DNA from: Acidobacteriota bacterium
GTDB taxonomy: Bacteria; Acidobacteriota; UBA6911
Direction: 5' to 3'
NCBI GenBank assembly: GCA_017860075.1
Contig: JAFNAH010000166.1
Span: 1 to 5,026, forward strand
Length of the DNA: 5,026 nt
Position 1 is the stretch's first letter. Each line of letters starts with the position of its first letter. Shown piece by piece: positions 1-5,002 of this stretch. The position numbers and the translations under genes were made by a program. Below the pieces are notes generated by a model. The model did no database searches and had not been told where the DNA came from. It saw only the letters and a program-made list of their open reading frames with translations.

Positions 1-435
1 CAGGGAACTGCCCCGTCGATACTGGTACCAGCCGGTCACCATGAGGGCCGCGGCGTAGCCCATGCCGAGCGCCATGCCGATCAGCGGGTTGACGATGCCG
101 TTGTCGGTGATGGTCCGCAGGATCAGCGCAACCACCATCGGGAAGCAGAGGGTGGCCAGACGGGGAAAGAGAGAGGCCCGGCTCGCCCAGTGGATCACCT
201 CGTCGGAGAGGCTGTCGGGCTCCCCGGCGGCAGGCGTGCCCGGCGGTTTCCCGGGGCGCGCCGGAACCGCCGGCGGGAGGATCGCCCCCGGGCGGGCAGC
301 GGAGACCGCAGCCGATCGATCCTGGGCGGATGCCGTCCGTCGTCCCTCGAGATCCGCTACCCGTCGGTTCAGGCCCTCGATCTGCTCGTACAGCCGGTCG
401 ACCTTCTCCTCGATCGTCAGCTTTTGATTGCGCAT
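1..435 (-). CDS. N-terminus of a multi-pass membrane protein with a leading coiled coil (partial)
   Basis: An open frame of 145 codons runs from an ATG at 435 to the left edge without a stop, so the C-terminal part is outside the window. The start is supported by GGAG at 447-444, eight bases upstream. Residues about 7-33 have heptad-like spacing with many charged residues (EEKVDRLYEQIEGLNRRVADL), a likely coiled coil. Residues about 36-72 are a Pro/Ala-rich linker. Two hydrophobic segments follow at about 93-108 and 115-136, the second rich in Gly and Ala, with YQYRR after it. This coiled coil, linker and membrane layout resembles DUF2339-type predicted membrane proteins, but only the beginning is visible, so the family is a guess. 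It lies outside the tRNA-flanked island and is probably a core chromosomal gene. Function unknown. Confidence 0.75.
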   Translation of the reverse strand, partial: MRNQKLTIEEKVDRLYEQIEGLNRRVADLEGRRTASAQDRSAAVSAARPGAILPPAVPARPGKPPGTPAAGEPDSLSDEVIHWASRASLFPRLATLCFPMVVALILRTITDNGIVNPLIGMALGMGYAAALMVTGWYQYRRGSSL

Positions 436-565
436 GCATGAATCTCCGTGGCTCTGCCGCGGATGCCTGTGCAGGCGGAAGGAGAGCCTTCATCTATAAC
501 GCGGTTTTAATATAATATCAGCGGCGATTGCCGGGATGGCAAGCGAATTCATTCGGCGGGAATCG

Positions 566-597
566 AAAAAGGGAGCGCCGGTGGTGCCGGTGCTCCC
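566..597 (-). terminator. Rho-independent terminator, minus strand
   Basis: GGGAGCGCCGG (571-581) pairs with CCGGTGCTCCC (587-597) around a TGGTG loop. This gives 11 bp including one G-T wobble. On the minus strand the stem is followed by TTTTT (570-566). It would stop leftward transcription arriving from the tRNA-derived repeats before the gene at 435. The same GGGAGC stem base recurs in the terminator at 837-863. Confidence 0.75.
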
Positions 598-656
598 TAC
601 GATTGCGTCATGGTGCCCCTCAAGTTGTACTTTGCGGGGTACCCCAGGGAGCGCAT
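597..656 (-). other. Possible very short or remnant reading frame (19 codons)
   Basis: On the minus strand, ATG at 656 opens MRSLGYPAKYNLRGTMTQS and ends in TAG at 599-597, against the terminator stem. A purine-rich GGAGG lies upstream but only two bases from the ATG, too close for a good ribosome site. The frame is also open upstream through the tRNA-like repeat (672-692), so it could be the tail of a coding sequence cut by recombination at the tRNA site. The CACCATG within it also matches the tRNA-end/flank motif seen at 875 and 5003. I do not recognise the peptide and the evidence for expression is weak. Confidence 0.15.
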
Positions 657-671
657 TTCCTCCGGGAGTGG

Positions 672-692
672 GGTGCCGAAGGCGGGATTTGA
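672..692 (-). repeat. Partial third copy of the tRNA-Leu 3' end (degenerate attachment-like site)
   Basis: These 21 bases match the T-arm and acceptor 3' strand of tRNA-Leu seen at 875-929. The match breaks on both sides: 671 is G where the CCA end needs T, and one A is missing after 692. It lies about 200 bp left of the full repeat, in the same orientation. Read as a leftover from an earlier integration or deletion at the same tRNA; it cannot encode a tRNA. Confidence 0.6.
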
Positions 693-801
693 CCGATGAG
701 GCTCCGGCCAGCCAGGCCTGCGCCCTCCCGGCCGGCTCCCCCGCCTTGCGCGCTCCCGTGCGTCGCGCTCATCCTCGCTACTCGCTCGGCGGCGGGCTCG
801 C
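693..801. other. GC-rich non-coding stretch between tRNA-derived repeats
   Basis: About 110 bases are extremely GC-rich, with runs such as CCCTCCCGGCCGGCTCCCCC and CGGCGGCGGGCTCGCG. Neither strand gives a convincing gene: the open frame across it on the plus strand has low-complexity composition and no ribosome site. It forms the spacer between the degenerate tRNA-like repeat at 672-692 and an inverted tRNA-like end at 802-830. It may fold strongly as RNA, but I could not define one dominant stem. Confidence 0.4.
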
Positions 802-898
802 GTTCAAATCCCCGTCAAGCACCATGAAATGAAATAGGGAGCCTCGGAATTCACCGAGCTCCCGTGGCATTTCATGGTGCCGAAGGCGGGATTTGAAC
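802..898. repeat. Long imperfect palindrome made of two convergent tRNA 3'-end-like arms around a terminator
   Basis: The plus-strand segment 802-830 starts GTTCAAATCCCC and ends CACCATGAAAT. The minus-strand reading of 898-869 starts GTTCAAATCCCG and ends CACCATGAAAT. Inside, ACCATGAAAT (821-830) pairs with ATTTCATGGT (869-878), enclosing the terminator stem at 837-863. Only the minus-strand arm is a true tRNA end. The plus-strand arm lacks a pairing T-stem, so it is a decayed or partial inverted copy. Confidence 0.6.
831..863 (-). terminator. Terminator downstream of the tRNA-Leu fragment, minus strand
   Basis: GGGAG-C-CTCGG (837-847) pairs with CCGAGCTCCC (854-863), giving 10 bp with one bulged C and an AATTCA loop. 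Reading leftward it is followed by TATTTCATTTC. It starts 12 bases after the CCA end at 875, a typical position for a terminator behind a tRNA gene. It was probably the terminator of the original tRNA-Leu before the island separated it from the 5' half. Confidence 0.65.
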
Positions 899-929
899 CC
901 GCACGGGTTTCCCCACCACCCCCTCAAGA
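875..929 (-). repeat. 3' fragment of tRNA-Leu: attachment-site-like end of an island
   Basis: On the minus strand this reads CTTGAGG (anticodon loop, anticodon GAG), a GGTGG 3' anticodon stem, a long class-II variable arm (TGGGGAAACCCGT), the T-arm GCGGG TTCAAAT CCCGC, the acceptor strand CTTCGGC, discriminator A and an encoded CCA at 877-875. The long variable arm together with the GAG anticodon points to tRNA-Leu. Upstream of about 929 there is no matching 5' anticodon stem, D-arm or GCCGAAG acceptor strand, so the fragment cannot be a tRNA. The last 26 bases on this side (873-898) recur exactly at 5001-5026. Known behaviour of tyrosine integrases at tRNA genes makes this the distal att site of an integrated element; the crossover probably lay near the anticodon loop. 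Confidence 0.8.
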
Positions 930-1145
930 AGCCTTACCGCTGATAAAGCACTCCAATCCTTTTACTTATCGTACAGTTACAACAGTGCCACCATGACACA
1001 TTTGGTAGATTTTGTAAGGTTTTGTACCGCTTCACAAGATTTTGGACATAAATGGGACACAAGGATTGGGATGCCATAACACATATTCCGTGAACTCGCC
1101 ACTTAAGGGGGGGATGTCCCGCCCTCGGTACAATCGGCGTAATTT
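930..1145. other. Non-coding junction region with phased TTTTG repeats
   Basis: This AT-richer segment lies between the tRNA fragment and the end of the 412-aa gene. Decamers beginning at 999, 1009, 1019 and 1039 read CATTTGGTAG, ATTTTGTAAG, GTTTTGTACC and ATTTTGGACA, in exact 10-base phase with one slot unmatched. Such direct repeats next to an attachment site could be integrase arm-binding sites or intrinsically curved DNA; this is inference. A minus-strand frame crosses the region (1242 to 934) but overlaps the 412-aa gene, has no recognisable domain and is not called as a gene. Confidence 0.4.
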
Positions 1146-2384
1146 CTACTTCGCCATCCGTCGCCACTCGTTGGTCGAACCCACATTCGGGTTGAATCCT
1201 GGTTGGTTCGAAAGAAGATATTCGCCCGAGCGATTTACCCAAACGCCGTCGTAGCCGGAGGGAAGTTGGATCGGCCGGTCCTCGTACGGGTTCCGATAGG
1301 TTTCCACCCCCCGTATGTACTCACTGTAGCTCCGGCTAATACGATCCTGCGATTCGTTCGCCTTCCGGTAAGAGTCCTCGTACATCTTCCCGATCTCCGC
1401 AGTATTCCGGGTAATGGTATCGCTAATTCTGCCTGCGTTGCGAATGCCCTGCGCCATACGATCAGTAAACAGTTTCCTGACGTAATTCAAATATCCGTAC
1501 CATTCCGGACTCATACGATAGGAATTGACCGTGGTGTACATGACGGGGGTGAAACGATCGAGCTGGCCCCGGTGCGCTCGAAACGAATATGTTCTCCCCA
1601 CAAACCAGTACGTCGCTATCTGCATCGGAGTATAGGCAAGGGTGATGTATACGTCCTCCTCCCACGGTTGTTCGCCTTCCTGGTATTCGTATCGCACGCG
1701 GGCGCATCGGGCGAGGGGAGGGCCGCCCTGCTCACGCGACAATTGATCAGCTAGCTTCTGTTGGTTCTCGTTAGCAACGATCTTGGAGTTTTGCAACCTG
1801 GCGAGTGCGCTGGAGAAGTAGAAGGTTCGGATGAACTCCGGCACGTCATAGATCGGCGGCCAAATGATCTGGCCCAGGTAGTTGGAGCCCTGCGGCATGG
1901 GTACAACCATCGCCGCAGGCCAGGAGAACCATTGAGCCGGAAGGAATTCGATGGCCGCGTCCGTCTGTGGATCAACGATCTTCATGAGCAGATTGGCCTG
2001 GATGGCGTGGTTGGGGTACCACTGGACGCCGCCCTCGGCTTTCCAGCCGGCCGGAATAAGAAAACTGACCGCCTCGATATTGCCGGCCAATGGATCTTTT
2101 ACCGATAGGCGCGTGAATTTCATGGCGACGCCGGACGCCGTTTTCGTCGTCGAGGACTTTGTTCCTGCCTGTCCGGCGTCTCGTTGAGGCGGATTAGCAG
2201 GCCGCTTCGTTTCGCAAACACGCAACGGTGGGTTGTGCGTGCCAATAATACCGCTTGAGACCGTCTCCCAGGGGTGATCCCTTTCGTACTTTCCAGCAAA
2301 TTCAAGGGTGGCTGTATTGGCCCCGGATGTAAAAAGAACCAGGCAGAGAATAAGCAGGATGGATCTGAAGAACATACGCATCAT
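1146..2384 (-). CDS. Secreted hypothetical protein, 412 aa, island cargo
   Basis: This is the only intact full-length gene in the island. Residues 1-25 form a signal peptide: Arg-containing n-region, hydrophobic core IL-LILCLVLF and a likely cleavage near SGA/NTA, so export across the inner membrane is expected. After a low-complexity linker (about 60-88, Pro/Ser/Thr/Lys-rich) comes a presumably beta-rich module (about 89-290) with GWKAEGGVQWYPN near 113-125 and several Trp-rich stretches. Residues about 300-362 are charged and probably helical. The C-terminus carries LPSGYDGVWVNRSGEYLL and NPNVGS-EWRRM, which I recall from other uncharacterised secreted proteins but cannot name. AAGGGGG lies at 2392-2386, too close to the ATG at 2384; the ATG codons at 2381 or 2375 fit better, so the true start may be one or three codons later. 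The stop is TAG. Function unknown. Confidence 0.85.
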   Translation of the reverse strand: MMRMFFRSILLILCLVLFTSGANTATLEFAGKYERDHPWETVSSGIIGTHNPPLRVCETKRPANPPQRDAGQAGTKSSTTKTASGVAMKFTRLSVKDPLAGNIEAVSFLIPAGWKAEGGVQWYPNHAIQANLLMKIVDPQTDAAIEFLPAQWFSWPAAMVVPMPQGSNYLGQIIWPPIYDVPEFIRTFYFSSALARLQNSKIVANENQQKLADQLSREQGGPPLARCARVRYEYQEGEQPWEEDVYITLAYTPMQIATYWFVGRTYSFRAHRGQLDRFTPVMYTTVNSYRMSPEWYGYLNYVRKLFTDRMAQGIRNAGRISDTITRNTAEIGKMYEDSYRKANESQDRISRSYSEYIRGVETYRNPYEDRPIQLPSGYDGVWVNRSGEYLLSNQPGFNPNVGSTNEWRRMAK

Positions 2385-2433
2385 GCCCCCTTATGGTTCC
2401 TTTTCTTCAGTGATGGCAGATGGGTAGGTTCGC

Positions 2434-2456
2434 ATGCAAATATTGCATACAGTATA
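2434..2456 (-). promoter_or_regulatory. Candidate promoter with overlapping operator-like dyad for the secreted-protein gene
   Basis: On the minus strand a TATACT hexamer (2456-2451) resembles a sigma-70 -10 box about 65 bases upstream of the start codon; no good -35 is visible. Just downstream, where transcription would start, is the perfect dyad ATGCAAATATTGCAT (2434-2448), with six-base arms around ATA. A repressor dimer could bind there, but this is inference from symmetry and position only. Confidence 0.35.
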
Positions 2457-2513
2457 CCCTAATTTCCCGGGTTGTTTTCCGTTTCGTTAAGGAGTGGACT
2501 TCCTTGTACGTCG

Positions 2514-3542
2514 TCAGAAGGAATGGCAATTTTCAGGGCCTGAGTTAAGGTACGGTTTTCCCCCGTCCGGTCCCTGCGGTTGACGGTTGACCACCCTGCG
2601 CCGGGACAGCGTATCCCGCTTCAGCTTCTCCCGACGCGCCAGGATCGACTCCCTCCGTCCGTAGTACACATCATCCGAAGTCACGTTGCCAAGCGCTTCG
2701 TGATACCGCCGTTCGTTGTAGAAGGCGATGAACCGGCCGATCTCCTCCTCCAGTTCCTCCGGTGTTTCCCAAGTGAACAGGTTCACCTGCTCCTTGCACG
2801 AGCGGTGATACCGCTAGATCTTGCCGTTGGTTTGCGGATGGAACGGCGAGGAGAAGATATGGCCGATCCCCTTGGCTTCCAGGTAGTCGTCGAAGGGCTT
2901 CGAGATCAGCGCCGCGCCGTTGTCCGACAGAAGCTTCGCGCGGGTTTCGGCAGGAACCTGCTCCATCCCCGTCGCCTCGCACGCCAGTTCCACGACCTCG
3001 CTGAACGCGTCCGCATCCAACGCGTTCTGGAGCTTCCACGACAGGATCCTGCGGCTGTAATCGTCCAGGACCGAGATCAGGTAGTACCAGCCCCAGTTCT
3101 TCACCAGCAGGTACGTCGCGTCCGTCTGCCACATCTGGTCGGGCCGCTTCGTCTTGACGCGATATTCCGATGACCCCGGGAACCGCCGGTTATCCTTCGG
3201 CTTGATCCAGCCCGCCTGTTTGAGGAGCCGATACACCGTGGATTCGACGACGGTAAACCCACAATGGTCGACGATGTGGCAACCGATTTCCCGGCTCGAC
3301 CACTCCGGGTACAGCAGGGCGACGCTCAAGATCTTCGCACGCTCCTCGGGCAGCAGCTGGTTCCAGTTCCGCTCCCGGTAGGGCTTGCGGTCGTGAAGGG
3401 ATCCCCGACCCCCCGTTCGGAAACGCCTCCGCCACCGGTAATAGGTCGACGGAGAGATCTCCAGCTTCGCCAGCGCATCGGTGACCGGGACCCCCGATCC
3501 CTCGACGCTGCGCAAGATCTCCAGCTTCTCCTCGGCGCTCAT
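2514..3542 (-). pseudogene. IS3-family transposase orfB, catalytic Glu codon replaced by amber stop
   Basis: The frame starts at ATG 3542 (MSAEEKLEIL). Residues about 1-60 form a helix-turn-helix with PSTYYRWRRRF, then an HTH_21-like segment (YPEWSSREIG...STVYRLLKQAGW). The rve/DDE core follows: first Asp in WQTDATY (D141) and second in LLSDNGA (D207). At codon 243 the frame reads NGKI-TAG-RYHR, where the family has NGKIERYHR. The TAG (2816-2814) therefore sits exactly at the third catalytic residue; 35 residues lie between it and D207, the IS3/retroviral D35E spacing. The frame then stays open for about 99 more residues ([27 protein letters not shown], typical of the family) to TGA at 2516-2514. 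The TAG is a one-base change from GAG. The gene cannot make an active transposase without suppression. Confidence 0.9.
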
Positions 3543-3562
3543 GCGGACGTACCGACGACGTC

Positions 3563-3888
3563 CTACATGCCCAGACTTTTTTGAACTTCATCGTCTCAAG
3601 GACCGATTCCGCCAGAGCCTTCTTCCGCCTGCCGTTCTCGTCCTTGAGGGCCCGGACCTCGTCCGTCGTTGCGTTCCGCTGCGTGTCCCGCGTCAGCCCG
3701 TTCTTCCCCGCGTCTAAAAACGCCTTCGACCAGCGGTAGTACATCGTCGGGGCAATCCCCTCCCGACGACACAGTTCCGAGATCGGGATCTCGCCCCGCA
3801 ACCCTTCCAGGACGATCCGGATCTTCTACTCCGCCGTGTACTTCCTGCGCGTTGCCTGCCGAATCTTCGCCACCACGTTCATTCCCAT
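3563..3888 (-). pseudogene. IS3-family orfA (HTH_Tnp_1 protein), nonsense mutation plus probable frameshift
   Basis: Start ATG 3888 is preceded by AAGGAG (3901-3896) at seven bases. The product begins MGMNVVAKIRQATRRKYTAE and meets TAG at 3828-3826 (codon 21), where related proteins read YTAEEKIRIVLEG. The rest is still recognisable: ISELCRREGIAPTMYYRWSKAFLDAGK is the HTH, and ALKDENGRRKKALAESVLE is the leucine-zipper-like multimerisation region, with Arg where Leu is usual in the zipper. After MKFKK the frame passes through six A residues (3582-3577) and loses family character. Moving it by one base gives SLGM and TAG at 3565-3563, the ending I expect, so one A has probably been lost. In IS3 elements such an A-tract is the -1 frameshift site that makes OrfAB; here that fusion is no longer possible. 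Confidence 0.8.
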
Positions 3889-4035
3889 CGAAAGGCTCCT
3901 TCCCGGTTGCCTCACACGGCAACCTTCGCGGAACCCGACAGGCCTGTCAAGATCCCGGGAATCCCAACCCCGAAATCCCAAAACCGTACCGTAAAATCCG
4001 GAACCCATATTTGCCACTTCTTAAGACGGCGCACA

Positions 4036-4898
4036 GGCAGGGGGCTGATCCACATGCACCAGGACTCCTTCCGAACTTGGGAATCGCTGAGGATGCTGAC
4101 TCAGAAGAGAGCGAGGAACCTTTCCTCGGCTGGTCGGCAATCTGTGAAGCTGTACGTGCTGGCCACCTTGGCATCCTGAAGCGTCTTGGGCCCGATCCCG
4201 TCAAAGACGATTTCGACGAGTTGTACGAACATGCGGGCTGCGAATCCATCGTCGCATACCTTCTTACGATGCAGCCACCCAGGGGTCTGACCCGAATTCT
4301 GTGGTGGCATTTCCGGTGGCTGGAGGATCGCTTCTCCTACATGGGTTCTGGCTAACAAAGCACCGGCGTGCTCGAGGCGATCCTCAAGTGCGGGGTGCGC
4401 TGGGAAGAGAAGGATCCGGGGCGGCTCGCCGACATCCGTCGCTCTGTGTCGAGGATGAACGATTATCATCTGAAAGCGATCCTGCATTACATCGAACGGC
4501 CCGAGATATGCGCCCCGGAAACTTACCATGAACTCGTCCGAACGCCAAAAATGCTAGCGCGGCTCACTTCCCTGGGCCTGTATAAGAAGCCCTTCACCGA
4601 ACGGGAGAAGAGAAAGGCCGAGCGCGAGCAGCGATCGAGCGAAATAAGATCATTGCTGCAGCGTTACGATCGCAAGGTTCTCTACGAGCAGGTCTGGTCA
4701 GAGCCTGCGCTTACCGTGGCGAAGAGCTACGGAGTCTCCAGCGTGTGGCTGGGAAAGGTCTGCCGACAGCTCAACGTCCCAGTGCCACCTAGGGGATACT
4801 GGGCGCGTGTGCGGGCCGGGGGCAAGGTGAGGAAGCCACCCTTGCCGGTGCTGAAGATGAAGCCCGAATCGACCGTGAAAAAGACCGCGGTGGAGTAA
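4036..4898 (+). pseudogene. Ankyrin-like protein with C-terminal HTH-like domain: 5' truncated by IS, interrupted by TAA
   Basis: Reading in the frame of position 4038, the sequence gives a continuous protein-like translation of 286 residues apart from TAA at 4353-4355 (codon 106). The start is missing: the frame begins directly at the IS end with QGADPHAPG, an ankyrin-repeat-like turn, so the IS sits in the gene. Further repeat-like helices follow (GWSAICEAVRAGHLGILKRLG; then, after the stop, GVLEAILKCGVRWEEKD). A charged segment (about 185-205, TEREKRKAEREQR) leads to a conserved-looking module at about 209-265: RYDRKVLYEQVWSEPALTVAKSYGVSS, then LNVPVPPRGYW, then KPPLP. I recall this module from many uncharacterised bacterial proteins; the VAKSYGVSSVWLGKVCRQL part looks like a helix-turn-helix, suggesting DNA binding. 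The GTG at 4368 has no ribosome site, so re-initiation is doubtful. Alternative: a shortened C-terminal protein is still made. Confidence 0.65.
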
Positions 4899-4929
4899 TA
4901 GGTAGACAAAAGATTTTCCGCGAGCCATA

Positions 4930-4951
4930 AACGAGCCACTCGGCCCGTTTT
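4930..4951 (+). terminator. Probable terminator of the ankyrin/HTH gene, plus strand
   Basis: AACG-A-GCC (4930-4937) pairs with GGC-C-CGTT (4942-4949) around ACTC, giving seven base pairs and one A-C mismatch. The stem runs directly into TTTT (4948-4951). It lies about 30 bases after the TAA at 4898 and faces the stronger terminator of the tRNA coming from the right. Confidence 0.45.
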
Positions 4952-4955
4952 AAAG

Positions 4956-4990
4956 AAAAAAGGGACTCCGGCGTAAAGCCGAAATCCCTT
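4956..4990 (-). terminator. Strong rho-independent terminator of tRNA-Leu, minus strand
   Basis: AAGGGACTCCGGC (4960-4972) pairs fully with GCCGAAATCCCTT (4978-4990), 13 bp including two G-T wobbles, around a GTAAA loop. On the minus strand it is followed by an uninterrupted run of T (4961-4956) and then CTTT. It starts 12 bases after the CCA end of the tRNA at 5003, so it is the natural end of that transcript. Confidence 0.85.
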
Positions 4991-5002
4991 TAAGTATTGC
5001 CA

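Larger units (their letters stand above)
2505..4035 (-). mobile_element. Degenerate IS3-family insertion sequence with two-ORF organisation
   Basis: The element is 1531 bp and starts TG and ends CA, as IS3 elements do. Inward from the ends, TGTACGTCGTC (2505-2515) matches TGTGCGCCGTC (4035-4025, minus), TGGCAA matches at 2524-2529 and 4016-4011, and GGTACGGTTTT matches at 2549-2559 and 3990-3980. Together they make an inverted repeat of about 55 bp with mismatches. The orfB stop (2516-2514) lies within the left repeat. Inside are orfA (HTH) and orfB (DDE integrase), both broken. The five bases flanking each side (TTCCT left, GGCAG right) do not match, so no target duplication is visible. This suggests age, or recombination that replaced one flank. 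The right flank is the interior of the ankyrin/HTH gene. Confidence 0.85.

Noticed and set aside
62..427. Plus-strand frames opposite the left-edge gene
   Set aside because: The minus-strand frame has a good ribosome site, a coiled coil and membrane helices, and stays open to the edge; the plus frames are its antisense shadows.
802..823. A plus-strand tRNA 3' end (TTCAAAT loop followed by CACCA)
   Set aside because: The bases on each side of the T-loop do not form a T-stem, and no acceptor or anticodon arm is found upstream.
536..832. Plus-strand open frame through the tRNA-derived repeats
   Set aside because: It crosses a terminator stem and GC-rich low-complexity DNA; the composition is not protein-like and no start signal is visible.
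934..1242. Minus-strand open frame of 102 codons across the junction region
   Set aside because: It overlaps the end of the 412-aa gene in another frame, has no ribosome site or recognisable domain, and shows no integrase motifs.
2814..3828. Genome-wide amber recoding (TAG read as an amino acid)
   Set aside because: The 412-aa gene appears to end naturally at TAG, the ankyrin gene is interrupted by TAA, and orfA also has a frameshift, so decay explains the data better.
3669..4035. Extending the ankyrin gene leftward into the IS on the plus strand
   Set aside because: That part is antisense to IS orfA and has Ser/Pro-rich shadow composition; real protein-like sequence starts at the IS boundary.
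2504..4036. A 3-5 bp target-site duplication around the IS
   Set aside because: The flanking bases TTCCT and GGCAG do not match at any length from 3 to 5.
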